A stretch of DNA of 64,000 bases from Streptomyces sp. AP-93 (GCF_022808175.1 NZ_JALGBX010000010.1:124001-188000), one strand, 5' to 3'. Positions 40,718-49,315 are shown, counted from the stretch's first letter. Made by a program: numbers and translations. The notes: generated by a model not told the origin, from the letters alone.

Positions 40718-41134
40718 GGCAGGCTCCTTCGCGCGCACGGCTGCGGACCGTACGGGTGGGAGGTCCTTCCGGACGGCACGCTCACCCGGTCGGCAGTCCG
40801 GGCGGGCAGGCGGAAGGATCAGGACGGGAGGACACGTTTCTTCCGTCGCTCTTCGACCGATCCGGCGTGTTGATTCAAAGACGCGCGGATCAAAGGGGGC
40901 GCGGCGCGCCCGTCGGCGAAGGGGAAGAGCGAGAGGTACCGCACGTACTGTGCGATCGACTTCGATGCACCGCAGCCCCACCTCCTCCGGCCGGTCCCCC
41001 GTAAGGGACGTCCTGTCGCCGGGGCACTGAAACTTCTCTTCTGAGAGCGTCCCCGACCAGCGGTCAACGATATCAGCCGACGGATGGTCAAGAGGCGCTC
41101 TTTACCCGGCTGATACGAGTTCTATGCTCGCTCC
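40718..41134. promoter_or_regulatory. Long divergent region: corA leader and SUFU-gene promoter
   Basis: 417 bases without a convincing gene. Read on the minus strand it would be a GC-rich corA leader with several small hairpins (for example GGGCGC-GGC-GCGCCC near 40905). I looked for a magnesium riboswitch and did not recognise a known consensus. The AT-richer part 41025-41130 carries promoters; TATGCT at 41123-41128 is exactly six bases before ATG 41135. Confidence 0.45.
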
Positions 41135-41719
41135 ATGGCAGAAATTCTGGCCCTTGTGGAAGCCCGGCTGCGCGCCGTGCTCGGCGAACCCGATGCCCGC
41201 GCCGCCGTCACCTTCCTGGGCACCGACCGTTTCGAAGTCCTCCGCTTCACCGAGGGCGACCTCGTGCGGTACGCGACCCTCGGCATGTCCGCCCAGCCGA
41301 TGACCGACCCGACGGCGGTGGTCTCCGACCCGGTGCGAGGCCCGCGCGCGGAGCTCGTGCTGACCGTACGGGGCGGGCTCGCGCCCACCGACAAGCTGCT
41401 GCGTCCGCTGGCCGTGCTGGCGGCGTCGCCCCAGGTGGAAGGACTCGTCGTGGCGCCCGGCGCCTCACTGGACGTGGGTGAACCCCTGTGGGACGGGGCG
41501 CCGTTCACCTCCGTGCTCGTGGGGGAGCCCGGCGGCCTGGTCGAGGACATCGTCCTGGACGACCCCATGGACCCCGTCTCCTTCTTCCCCCTCCTGCCGA
41601 TGACGGCGAACGAGGCGGCCTGGAAGCGGGTCCACGGCGCGGCCGCCCTCCAGGAACGCTGGCTCGCGCGCGGCACGGATCTGCGGGACCCTCTGCGTAC
41701 GGCAGTCGCACTGGACTGA
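41135..41719 (+). CDS. Suppressor-of-fused (SUFU) domain protein
   Basis: 194 residues. The fold follows bacterial SUFU proteins: VEARLRAVLGEPDA, TDRFEVLRFTEGDLVRYATLGMS, RAELVLTVRGG and a closing FFPLLPMTANEAAWKRVHG. Such proteins are sometimes immunity proteins in toxin systems, but no toxin is adjacent here, and the gene is conserved in Streptomyces as I recall. Leaderless start from TATGCT. Confidence 0.83.
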   Translation: MAEILALVEARLRAVLGEPDARAAVTFLGTDRFEVLRFTEGDLVRYATLGMSAQPMTDPTAVVSDPVRGPRAELVLTVRGGLAPTDKLLRPLAVLAASPQVEGLVVAPGASLDVGEPLWDGAPFTSVLVGEPGGLVEDIVLDDPMDPVSFFPLLPMTANEAAWKRVHGAAALQERWLARGTDLRDPLRTAVALD

Positions 41720-41798
41720 GCATCCGGCCACCGCCCGGCCGCCCGGACGGGTGATCGCATCTTGACGGGGCGCGTGGCGGGGAGGAGCGTGGCTTCTT

Positions 41799-42446
41799 AT
41801 GAGGGGCGAACCGAGTTGCCCGAAGTGCGGTGGACGGGTCAGGGCGCCCGGTCTCTTCGCCGACTCCTGGCAGTGCGCGCTGCACGGCACCGTCCATCCG
41901 CTGCAACCCGTGATCCCGCCGAGCGTCGAAGGCCTGGGCGTGGTGGTGAACCGGGCGCAGGTGCCGGTCTGGATGCCCTGGCCGCTGCCCGTCGGCTGGC
42001 TGTTCACCGGGGTCGCCTCCGCCGGTGACGACCGCAGTGGCGGCCGGGCCACCGCCGTGGCCTGCTCGGGTCCCGGCCCGCTCGGCGGCATCGGCGAGCT
42101 GCTGCTGATCGCCGAGGAGCTGGGCGTCGGCCTGGGCGCGCGGTTCGCCGGCCTCGACGCCCCCGACCCGGGCCGCTACATGAACGTCTCCGCCCCGCCG
42201 CACGCCAAGGTGGTCGCCGCCGGGCGCCCGACGCCCCTGTGGCACGTCACCGGCGTCCCCGAGGACCGGGCCGTCTTCGCCGGCGAGGCGCGCGGGCTGT
42301 GGCTGTGGGCGATCGTCTGGCCGGAGCAGTCGGGCCTGCTGATGTACGACGAGCTGGTCCTGACCGACCTGCGCGACGCGGGAACCGAGGTGGAGCTGCT
42401 GCCTTGCGGCGCCCTGAGCCCACGCATTGTTTCCCAGCCTTCTTGA
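41799..42446 (+). CDS. DUF6758 family protein with N-terminal zinc ribbon
   Basis: 215 residues from ATG 41799 (GGAGGAG about 11 bases upstream). Starts with CPKCGGRVRAP and a second Cys/His pair (WQCALHGTVHP), which look like a zinc ribbon, followed by a globular domain (PVWMPWPLPVGWLFTGVA). Function unknown; placed between SUFU and PHP genes on the same strand. Confidence 0.8.
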   Translation: MRGEPSCPKCGGRVRAPGLFADSWQCALHGTVHPLQPVIPPSVEGLGVVVNRAQVPVWMPWPLPVGWLFTGVASAGDDRSGGRATAVACSGPGPLGGIGELLLIAEELGVGLGARFAGLDAPDPGRYMNVSAPPHAKVVAAGRPTPLWHVTGVPEDRAVFAGEARGLWLWAIVWPEQSGLLMYDELVLTDLRDAGTEVELLPCGALSPRIVSQPS

Positions 42447-42563
42447 CGCGCCGGCCTCCGTCCGGCGGTCCGGGGCGCGGGCGGTCCGGTGGGGCCCGTA
42501 CCGGGGGAAGCGGACGGTATCCTGGAGCGTCCCCCGTCCGCGTGTGAACCCTGGAGTTCGGCT

Positions 42564-43430
42564 GTGCGCATCGATCTGCACGCCCACTCCACGGCCTCGG
42601 ACGGTACGGACACCCCCGCCGAGCTGGTGCGCAATGCCGCCGGTGCCGGGCTCGACGTGGTGGCGCTGACCGACCACGACACCGTTGCCGGATACCGCGA
42701 GGCCATCGCCGCGCTGCCCCAGGGGCTGACCCTGGTCACCGGCGCCGAGCTGAGCTGCCGTCTCGACGGCATCGGCATGCACATGCTGGCGTACCTCTTC
42801 GACCCCGAGGAGCCCGAGCTCCACCGTGAGCGGGAGCTCGTCCGCGACGACCGCATCCCGCGCGCGCAGACCATGATCGGCAAGCTGCAGGGCCTCGGGG
42901 TGGACATCACCTGGGAGCAGGTGGCCCGGATCGCCGGTGAGGGCTCCGTGGGACGCCCGCACATCGCCGCCGCGCTCGTCGAGCTGGGCGTCGTGCCCAC
43001 CGTCTCGGACGCCTTCACCGCGGACTGGCTCGCCGACGGCGGCCGCGCGTACGCCGAGAAGCACGAGCTCGACCCCTTCGACGCGATCCGCCTGGTCAAG
43101 GCGGCCGGCGGGGTCACCGTCTTCGCGCATCCCGCCGCCGTCAAGCGCGGCACCTGCGTGCCGGAGAGCGCGATAGCCGCCCTCGCCTCGGCCGGCCTCG
43201 ACGGCATCGAGGTCGACCACATGGACCACGACGAGGCCACCCGCGCACGCCTGCGCGGCCTGGCCGGCGACCTCGGTCTGCTGACCACCGGGTCCAGCGA
43301 TTACCACGGCAGCCGCAAGACCTGCCGCCTCGGGGAGTACACGACCGACCCCGAGATCTACGGCGAGATCACCCGCCGTGCCACCGGGGCGTTCCCGGTC
43401 CCCGGCGCCGGTGGACGCGTGCGCGGCTGA
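42564..43430 (+). CDS. PHP-domain phosphoesterase (RNase AM / nucleoside bisphosphatase type)
   Basis: 288 residues from GTG 42564 (GGAG at spacing 8). Metal ligands of the PHP fold are visible: IDLHAHSTASDGT, LTDHDT, GAELSC, FAHPAA, IEVDHMDHDE and GSSDYHGS. This is the YciV/TrpH type acting on 3',5'-nucleoside bisphosphates or RNA 5' ends. Cytoplasmic. Substrate assignment is by family. Confidence 0.9.
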   Translation: MRIDLHAHSTASDGTDTPAELVRNAAGAGLDVVALTDHDTVAGYREAIAALPQGLTLVTGAELSCRLDGIGMHMLAYLFDPEEPELHRERELVRDDRIPRAQTMIGKLQGLGVDITWEQVARIAGEGSVGRPHIAAALVELGVVPTVSDAFTADWLADGGRAYAEKHELDPFDAIRLVKAAGGVTVFAHPAAVKRGTCVPESAIAALASAGLDGIEVDHMDHDEATRARLRGLAGDLGLLTTGSSDYHGSRKTCRLGEYTTDPEIYGEITRRATGAFPVPGAGGRVRG

Positions 43431-43498
43431 CCGCTGCCGCCGCCCCCTCCCGCTCTGCCCCTTTTTTTCGTGACACCCCTCACCTGCAAGGCATCACT

Positions 43499-44104
43499 GT
43501 GCTCGATTTCGCCGTCTTCGGATCCCTCTTTCTCACGCTTTTCGTGATTATGGACCCCCCGGGGATCACGCCCATCTTCCTCGCGCTGACCTCCGGCCGC
43601 CCCGCCAAGGTGCAGCGCCGCATGGCCTGGCAGGCCGTCTGCGTCGCCTTCGGCGTCATCGCCGTCTTCGGCCTCTGCGGCCAGCAGATCCTCGACTACC
43701 TGCACGTCTCCGTGCCGGCCCTGATGATCGCGGGCGGACTGCTGCTCCTGCTCATCGCGCTCGACCTGCTCACCGGCAAGACCGACGAGCCGAAGCAGAC
43801 CAAGGACGTGAACGTCGCGCTCGTCCCGCTCGGCATGCCGCTGCTCGCCGGGCCCGGCGCGATCGTCTCGGTGATCCTGGCCGTGCAGAAGGCCGACGGG
43901 ATGACCGGGCAGTTCTCGGTGTGGGCCGCGATCGTCGCGATGCACATCGTGCTGTGGGTGGTGATGCGCTACTCGCTCGTCATCATCCGCGTGATCAAGG
44001 ACGGCGGTGTGGTCCTCGTGACGCGTCTGGCGGGCATGATGCTGTCCGCGATCGCCGTCCAGCAGATCATCAACGGCGTGCTCCAGGTGATCCAGACCGC
44101 GTAG
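43499..44104 (+). CDS. MarC-family membrane protein
   Basis: 201 residues, six membrane helices, with the family motif FVIMDPPGITPIFLALT near the start and LLAGPGAIVSVIL in the middle. MarC proteins were once linked to antibiotic resistance but their transport function is unsettled. GTG 43499. Ends at a shared bidirectional terminator. Confidence 0.9.
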   Translation: MLDFAVFGSLFLTLFVIMDPPGITPIFLALTSGRPAKVQRRMAWQAVCVAFGVIAVFGLCGQQILDYLHVSVPALMIAGGLLLLLIALDLLTGKTDEPKQTKDVNVALVPLGMPLLAGPGAIVSVILAVQKADGMTGQFSVWAAIVAMHIVLWVVMRYSLVIIRVIKDGGVVLVTRLAGMMLSAIAVQQIINGVLQVIQTA

Positions 44105-44129
44105 CGCCCCGCGCGACCCGCCGCGCATG

Positions 44130-44165
44130 CGAACGCCCCCGCACGGATCGGTGCGGGGGCGTTCG
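44130..44165. terminator. Bidirectional terminator between marC and convergent small gene
   Basis: Perfect 15-bp stem (44130-44144 with 44151-44165) and 6-nt loop GGATCG between convergent stops at 44104 and 44184. Confidence 0.8.
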
Positions 44166-44183
44166 GCGAATAGGTGGACGCGG

Positions 44184-44336
44184 TCAGTTGGACACGGTCT
44201 CGGCCGGTCGGATCAGGATGCGCTGGCCTACGGCCGCGGCCTGCTGCACGATCCGGTTGACGGAGGCCGCGTCCACGACGGTGCTGTCCACGGCAGATCC
44301 GTCGACGTCGTCCAGGCGCAGAATCTCGAAGCGCAC
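44184..44336 (-). CDS. Small conserved actinobacterial protein (50 aa)
   Basis: A 50-residue protein from GTG 44336 with AAGGGAG 8 bases upstream. It reads MRFEILRLDDVDGSAVDS then VVDAASVNRIVQQAAAVGQ and ends RILIRPAETVSN. I recall close relatives of this size throughout Streptomyces, all of unknown function. It is soluble and acidic at the N-terminus. A strong terminator follows. Confidence 0.82.
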   Translation of the reverse strand: MRFEILRLDDVDGSAVDSTVVDAASVNRIVQQAAAVGQRILIRPAETVSN

Positions 44337-44429
44337 GGGGCTTCTCCCTTCGTCAGTGTTTCTCCTTGTACAGGGTTAACGAAGTGTAAGCCGCAAACAT
44401 TCCCTACGCTAAGGAAATTTTTTCCTTGT
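44337..44429. promoter_or_regulatory. AT-rich promoter region with palindrome
   Basis: One of the most AT-rich stretches of the window. AAGGAAA-TTT-TTTCCTT (44411-44427) is a perfect inverted repeat. On the minus strand TTAGAC and TAGCGT flank it at about 16-bp spacing and could be the -35 and -10 of the small gene, so a bound protein would block transcription. Inference only. Confidence 0.4.
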
Positions 44430-45341
44430 CTAACTACTAACGGGTACCGGAGACGTCGGAGACCCCGCCAGAGCCCCGCCAGAGCCCTGCCAGAACGCCG
44501 CCAGCGCCGCCGCCGTGGCCGCCGGATCCTCGGCGTTCGGGGAGTGTTCCGTCCCCGCGACCACCACCCGCGCCGCCCCCAGCCGGTGCGCCATCGCGTC
44601 CATCTCCGACACAGGCCACACCGGGTCCGACTCCCCGGACAGCACCAGTTTGGCCAGCCCGGGGGCCGCGGCGGCCAGCTCGTCGATCCGGTCCGGCTCC
44701 TCGATCAGCGCCCGGCCGGTGACCATCAGCTGCTCGGGGACGGTCCCCAGCCAGCGGGCGCGCAGGAAGGCCGCGAGGGCCGGGTCCTCGGGGGGCGCGT
44801 CGCGCGGATCCATGGCGCGCATGGCCGCCCAGATGCCCTCCATGTCGTCGCCCATCGCCTCCAGCGCCGAGACCAGCAGCTTCGTGCGGCTCTGCTGGTC
44901 CGCGCAGACCGCGCCCGGGCCGCTGCTCAACAGCGTGAGGCTGGCGTACGGGGCCGGATCGCGGACCACGGCCGCCCGGACGATCAGCCCGCCCAGCGAA
45001 TGCCCGAGCAGGTGTACCGGACCCGCCGCGTCCAGGGCGGCGGTCTGCGCGAGGACGTCCTGCGCCAGTTCCGCCAGGGCGTACGGGGCCTGCGTGCGCG
45101 GGCCACCGCTCTCGTGCTGGCCGCGCCCGTCGACGGCGACGACGCGGTATCCGGCGTCGGCGAGCGGCCCGAGGAGGCCGATGAAGTCCTCCTTGCTGCC
45201 GGTGTAGCCGGGCACCAGCAGGGCGGTACCGCGGGCCGGCCCGCCGGGCACCGCCTCGTGCACGGCGAACTCGCCGCGGGCCGTGGTCAGCCGGTACGCG
45301 CGGGCTGCGGGCGGGAGCGTGAGGGTCGGCGGCTTGCTCAT
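44430..45341 (-). CDS. Alpha/beta hydrolase (monoglyceride-lipase-like)
   Basis: 303 residues. Nucleophile elbow GHSLGG, oxyanion region LVPGYTGSKEDF, acid in GESDPVWPV and His in GTEHSPNAEDP complete a catalytic triad. No signal peptide. TAACCT lies six bases before ATG 45341, so the message is probably leaderless. Substrate unknown; lipid ester or lactone hydrolysis is plausible. Confidence 0.87.
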   Translation of the reverse strand: MSKPPTLTLPPAARAYRLTTARGEFAVHEAVPGGPARGTALLVPGYTGSKEDFIGLLGPLADAGYRVVAVDGRGQHESGGPRTQAPYALAELAQDVLAQTAALDAAGPVHLLGHSLGGLIVRAAVVRDPAPYASLTLLSSGPGAVCADQQSRTKLLVSALEAMGDDMEGIWAAMRAMDPRDAPPEDPALAAFLRARWLGTVPEQLMVTGRALIEEPDRIDELAAAAPGLAKLVLSGESDPVWPVSEMDAMAHRLGAARVVVAGTEHSPNAEDPAATAAALAAFWQGSGGALAGSPTSPVPVSS

Positions 45342-45347
45342 GGGCCG

Positions 45348-45353
45348 AGGTTA
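45348..45353 (-). promoter_or_regulatory. Leaderless-type -10 box of alpha/beta hydrolase
   Basis: TAACCT on the minus strand exactly six bases before ATG 45341. Confidence 0.55.
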
Positions 45354-45398
45354 CCGGCCCGTACGCCCGTACGGGAGCTCCGCCCGGGTCCGGGTACG

Positions 45399-45440
45399 CC
45401 GATGGCCCCGGCCCCCTCGAAAGGGGACCGGGGCCATCGG
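45399..45440 (-). terminator. Terminator after DEAD-box helicase gene
   Basis: Stem of 13 bp plus, after one mismatch, 5 bp (45399-45417 with 45422-45440), closed by a 4-nt loop. It follows the helicase stop by 7 bases on the minus strand. Confidence 0.75.
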
Positions 45441-45447
45441 CAGGGCG

Positions 45448-47613
45448 TTACGCCTCCGGGGTCTCCACCGCGGCGACGGCCTTGCGGGTCCGCGTGCGCT
45501 TCGGCTTGGCCGGAGCCTCCTCGGCCGGGGCGGCGGCGTCGTCGGCCGGAGCCTCCGGGGCGGCGGCCGCGACCTTGCGGGTCCGGGTGCGCTTCGGCTT
45601 GACCGGAGCCTCCTCCGCCACCGGAGCGGCGGCTTCGGCGACGACCTCGGCGGCCGGGGCGGCTGCTGCGACCTTGCGGGTCCGCGTGCGCTTCGGCTTG
45701 ACCGGGGCCTCCTCGGCGACCGCGACCGCGACCGGAGCGGCCGCGGCGACGGCCGGAGCGGCCGGAGCCTCGACCACGGCGGCCTGGGCGACGATCTCGG
45801 CCACCGGGGCGGCGACCGGAGCGGCCGCGGCCTTGCGGGGGGCACGGGCGCGCGGGGCGCTGGTGCGGGCGGCGCCGGTGCGGCGCTCCCGGACCGGCTC
45901 GACCATCGGAGCCATCTGGAAGTCGGGCTCGGGCTCCACGACGAACGGGGCCAGGGGCTCCAGCGCCGCCGCGGGGGCCACGAAGGTGGCGGCCGGAGCG
46001 GCCGACCGGGTCCGGCGACGGCGCGGCTTGCGCGCCTCGTCGGCGGCCGGAGCCTCCGGAGCCTGCACCGCCGCGGCGGGCGCGGCGACGGGGCTGACCG
46101 GCGTGGCCTCGGTGGTCACCGGGGCCAGGAGCTCGGCGCCCTGGTCCGAGCCGCCGCGGGTGCGGCGACGCTGGCGCGGGGTCCGGGCGGCACGCTCCTC
46201 GGCGACCGGAGCGGCGGCACTGCGGCCACCGTCACGGCCACCGTCTCGTCCGCCATCGCGTCCACGGTCACGACCGGCGTCACGACCGCTGTCACGGCCA
46301 CCGTCGCGGCCGCCACGGCCACCGCGGCCGCCGGTCTCGCCCAGGTCTTCCAGGTTCTCGGCCTTCAGGCCGGCCCGCACGCGCTCGGCGCGCGGCAGGA
46401 CACCCTTGGTGCCGGCCGGGATGTTCATCTGCTCGTACAGGTGCGGGGACGTGGAGTACGTCTCCACCGGGTCGTGGAAGTCCAGCTCCAGCGCCTTGTT
46501 GATCAGCTGCCAGCGCGGGATGTCGTCCCAGTCGACCAGGGTGACGGCGATGCCCTTCTTGCCCGCGCGGCCGGTGCGGCCCACGCGGTGCAGGAAGGTC
46601 TTCTCGTCCTCGGGCGTCTGGTAGTTGATGACGTGGGTGACACCCTCGACATCGATGCCGCGCGCGGCGACGTCGGTGCAGACCAGCACGTCGACCTTGC
46701 CGTTGCGGAAGGCGCGCAGCGCCTGCTCGCGGGCACCCTGGCCCAGGTCGCCGTGGACGGCGCCGGACGCGAAGCCGCGCTTCTCCAGCTGCTCGGCGAT
46801 GTCGGCCGCCGTGCGCTTGGTGCGGCAGAAGATCATGGCGAGCCCGCGGCCTTCGGCCTGCAGGATGCGGGAGACGAGCTCCGGCTTGTCCATGTTGTGC
46901 GCACGGAAGACGTGCTGCGTGGTGTTGGCGACGGTCGCGCCCTCGCCGTCCTCGGAGACGGCGCGGATGTGCGTCGGCTGCGTCATGTACCGGCGGGCCA
47001 GTCCGATGACCGCACCCGGCATGGTCGCCGAGAACAGCATCGTCTGCCGCTTGGCCGGCAGGTAGCTCATGATCCTCTCGACGTCGGGCAGGAAGCCCAG
47101 GTCGAGCATTTCGTCGGCCTCGTCGAGGACGAGGGCCTTGACCTTGGAGAGGTCGAGCTTCTTCTGCCCGGCCAGGTCGAGCAGGCGGCCCGGGGTGCCG
47201 ACGATGACGTCGACGCCCTTCTTGAGCGCTTCGACCTGCGGCTCGTACGCGCGGCCGCCGTATATGGCGAGGACGCGGACGTTGCGGACCTTGCCCGCGG
47301 TGAGGAGGTCGTTGGTGACCTGGGTGCAGAGCTCGCGGGTCGGAACCACCACGAGGGCCTGCGGGGCGTCGGTGAGCTGATCCGGCGTGGAACGGCCGGC
47401 CTCGACGTCCGCGGGGACGACGACGCGCTCCAGCAGGGGGAGGCCGAAACCGAGCGTCTTGCCGGTACCGGTCTTGGCCTGGCCGATGACGTCCGTGCCG
47501 GACATGGCGACGGGGAGGGTCATCTCCTGGATCGGGAAGGGGGACACAATGCCGACGGCCTCAAGGGCTTCGGCCGTCTCGGGAAAGATCCCGAGGTCTC
47601 GGAACGTAGTCAG
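45448..47613 (-). CDS. DEAD-box RNA helicase (RhlE/DeaD type), probable CTG start
   Basis: 721 residues if started at CTG 47613. Motifs: upstream aromatic in TTFRDLGIF, Q motif PFPIQ, Walker A AKTGTGKT, PTRELCTQV, GTPGR, DEAD (VLDEADEML), SAT, HGDLGQGAREQAL and HRVGRTGRAGKKG. The C-terminal ~300 residues are disordered: GRD-rich repeats (RGG-like) and three EEAPVKPKRTRTRKVAAAAP repeats that should bind RNA. No ATG, GTG or TTG exists in frame upstream of 47547, and the GTG there would cut off the residue stacking on the Q motif. Likely cold-stress or ribosome/RNA-decay helicase. Confidence 0.9.
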   Translation of the reverse strand: MTTFRDLGIFPETAEALEAVGIVSPFPIQEMTLPVAMSGTDVIGQAKTGTGKTLGFGLPLLERVVVPADVEAGRSTPDQLTDAPQALVVVPTRELCTQVTNDLLTAGKVRNVRVLAIYGGRAYEPQVEALKKGVDVIVGTPGRLLDLAGQKKLDLSKVKALVLDEADEMLDLGFLPDVERIMSYLPAKRQTMLFSATMPGAVIGLARRYMTQPTHIRAVSEDGEGATVANTTQHVFRAHNMDKPELVSRILQAEGRGLAMIFCRTKRTAADIAEQLEKRGFASGAVHGDLGQGAREQALRAFRNGKVDVLVCTDVAARGIDVEGVTHVINYQTPEDEKTFLHRVGRTGRAGKKGIAVTLVDWDDIPRWQLINKALELDFHDPVETYSTSPHLYEQMNIPAGTKGVLPRAERVRAGLKAENLEDLGETGGRGGRGGRDGGRDSGRDAGRDRGRDGGRDGGRDGGRSAAAPVAEERAARTPRQRRRTRGGSDQGAELLAPVTTEATPVSPVAAPAAAVQAPEAPAADEARKPRRRRTRSAAPAATFVAPAAALEPLAPFVVEPEPDFQMAPMVEPVRERRTGAARTSAPRARAPRKAAAAPVAAPVAEIVAQAAVVEAPAAPAVAAAAPVAVAVAEEAPVKPKRTRTRKVAAAAPAAEVVAEAAAPVAEEAPVKPKRTRTRKVAAAAPEAPADDAAAPAEEAPAKPKRTRTRKAVAAVETPEA

Positions 47614-47988
47614 GGTGCTGCCTCTTCTGTGAGACGCGGCGCGAGGCGGCGAAGGGGGTCGTACCGTGCCGGGCTTGCAGTACTACTGCGTACGTACGAA
47701 GCTGCGCGGGACCACGAGCCATCGCTCAGGCGCTTTATGCCGCTGAGGGGGCCCCTCGTGGGAGGCGGTACGTATGAACGTACGCATCACGCCGAGGGCG
47801 GTCGGGTGGAGCCGATCGGGCCACCGACCGGGCATCCTCATTCGGATGGCCCGCCGAGTGTTCGGCAGGCGCATTACCACTGTACCCCGGAATCTCGCAG
47901 CTGTGTCGGGTGAATTCACCAGGTAGGCGCGTTTACGTGGACTGAGCAGGTGGTTCATGGTGCCTTTCGGCGAGCTATTGTGCGGAGC
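47614..47988. promoter_or_regulatory. Divergent region with long helicase leader
   Basis: About 375 bases without a gene. On the minus strand a leader of up to ~300 bases precedes the helicase, with several hairpins such as CCGATCGGGCCACCGACCGG and TACGTATGAACGTACG. GGTGAATTCACC at 47909-47920 is a 12-bp palindrome, a possible operator. On the plus strand TATTGT at 47976-47981 is seven bases before ATG 47989. Confidence 0.45.
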
Positions 47989-48747
47989 ATGTCGACCGTT
48001 GAAAACGCATCGCCCGCCGACGAAAGCGCCCCCTCCGAGGCAGCCGGCATCGCCGCCCAGGACTGGGCCACGGCCTCCGCCTCGCCGCAGTACCGGGCCG
48101 CCGTGGTGGATCTGCTCGGGGCGCTCGCGTACGGCGAACTCGCGGCCTTCGAACGCCTTGCGGAGGACGCGAAGCTCGCGCCCACCCTCGGCGACAAGGC
48201 CGAGCTCGCGAAGATGGCCTCCGCCGAGTTCCACCACTTCGAGCGCCTGCGCGACCGGCTCACCGCGATCGACGAGGACGCCACCGCCGCGATGGAGCCC
48301 TTCGCGAAGGGCGTCGACGACTTCCACCGCCAGACCGCCCCGTCCGACTGGCTGGAAGGCCTGGTCAAGGCCTACGTCGGCGACTCCATCGCCAGCGACT
48401 TCTACCGCGAGGTGGCCACCCACCTCGACACGGACACCCGCGGGCTCGTCGTGAGCGTGCTCGACGACACGGGCCACGGCGGCTTCGCCGTCGAGAAGGT
48501 GCGCGCCGCCATCGAGGCCGACCCGCGCTGCGGCGGCCGGCTCGCGCTGTGGGCCCGCCGGCTGATGGGCGAGGCCCTGTCGCAGGCGCAGCGCGTGGTC
48601 GCCGAGCGCGACGCGCTCTCCACCATGCTGGTCGGCGGGGTGGACGGGATGGCGGCCGGCTTCGACCTGGCGGCCGTCGGCGAGATGTTCACCCGGATCA
48701 CCAAGGCGCACACCAAGCGCATGGCGGCCCTTGGCCTGGCGGCGTAG
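47989..48747 (+). CDS. Ferritin-like (MiaE-like) diiron protein
   Basis: 252 residues from ATG 47989; the TATTGT box seven bases upstream suggests leaderless expression. A four-helix bundle with diiron-type ligands is suggested by LAYGELAAFERL and SAEFHHFERLRDRL and by the later GHGGFAVEKV. Related to the tRNA 2-methylthio-isopentenyladenosine hydroxylase-like family (Rv3210c in M. tuberculosis, also beside the rhlE helicase). Substrate unproven. Confidence 0.83.
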   Translation: MSTVENASPADESAPSEAAGIAAQDWATASASPQYRAAVVDLLGALAYGELAAFERLAEDAKLAPTLGDKAELAKMASAEFHHFERLRDRLTAIDEDATAAMEPFAKGVDDFHRQTAPSDWLEGLVKAYVGDSIASDFYREVATHLDTDTRGLVVSVLDDTGHGGFAVEKVRAAIEADPRCGGRLALWARRLMGEALSQAQRVVAERDALSTMLVGGVDGMAAGFDLAAVGEMFTRITKAHTKRMAALGLAA

Positions 48748-48769
48748 TCCCGGCCCCGAGGCGTACGAC

Positions 48770-48800
48770 GGCCCCCGCGCGGAAGCTCCGCGCGGGGGCC
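48770..48800 (+). terminator. Terminator after ferritin-like gene
   Basis: Perfect 14-bp stem (48770-48783 with 48787-48800) with a 3-nt loop, 23 bases after the stop. Confidence 0.8.
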
Positions 48801-48819
48801 GATGCCGTAGGCCGGTGAG

Positions 48820-48867
48820 GCTGCCGGTCAGTGAAGCTGCCGGTCAGTGGGGCTGCCCGTCAGTGGG
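48820..48867. repeat. Three 16-bp tandem units between convergent genes
   Basis: GCTGCCGGTCAGTGAA, GCTGCCGGTCAGTGGG and GCTGCCCGTCAGTGGG start at 48820, 48836 and 48852. The array lies between the terminator at 48770 and the stop of the small membrane protein gene. Confidence 0.85.
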
Positions 48868-48872
48868 GCCGT

Positions 48873-49175
48873 CTAGCCCCGCGTCGGAACCGAAAACGGA
48901 GTCCGGTGGGACGGCCTCGCAGTCCGGCCGGCGGGCCGCAGCAGCAGGGACAGGACCACCGCCGAGACCAGCGCACCGCCGATGAGGGTCGCGAACAGGT
49001 TGTTGTGCCCGGGGCCCAGCGCGGTGTGCGTGAGATAGGCGCCGAAGAGCGCGCCGGCCACTCCGCTCAGCAGCACCGCCCGCGGAGAGGGCAGCCGCGA
49101 GCCGAGTGCACGGACGGCTGCCCCGGCCAGGGCGAGGCCCAGGAGAGCGGAGCCGAGCGCCTCGATCAGCAGCAT
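48873..49175 (-). CDS. Small integral membrane protein
   Basis: 100 residues from ATG 49175 with GAGAGGAA at spacing 7. Three hydrophobic helices (ALGSALLGLALAGAAV, AVLLSGVAGALFGAYLT, ATLIGGALVSAVVLSLLL) and a basic C-terminus. The pattern resembles small YeaQ/transglycosylase-associated membrane proteins, without certainty. Confidence 0.72.
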   Translation of the reverse strand: MLLIEALGSALLGLALAGAAVRALGSRLPSPRAVLLSGVAGALFGAYLTHTALGPGHNNLFATLIGGALVSAVVLSLLLRPAGRTARPSHRTPFSVPTRG

Positions 49176-49260
49176 GGGGGTTCCTCTCGAACGGCGGACG
49201 TACCGGGGCGTACCGGGAGCGTGCTCTTACAGCGGTCCTACCCGAAGCGGAGGAAACGGA

Positions 49261-49291
49261 AACGGCCCGGCGGGTCGTCCGCCGGGCCGTT
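49261..49291 (-). terminator. Terminator after DUF3107 gene
   Basis: Perfect 13-bp stem (49261-49273 with 49279-49291), 5-nt loop, followed on the minus strand by TTTCCGTTTCC. Confidence 0.8.
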
Positions 49292-49315
49292 CTCGGTACT
49301 TCTGGAGCGTTCGGC

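Noticed and set aside
40718..41134. A magnesium riboswitch (M-box type) upstream of corA.
   Set aside because: No stretch matched the consensus I know; kept only as an uncharacterised leader.
48820..48867. Short regularly spaced repeats that might suggest a CRISPR array.
   Set aside because: 16-bp units directly abut with no spacers; the 36-bp-spaced repeats at 17639 and the coding arrays likewise lack unique spacers.
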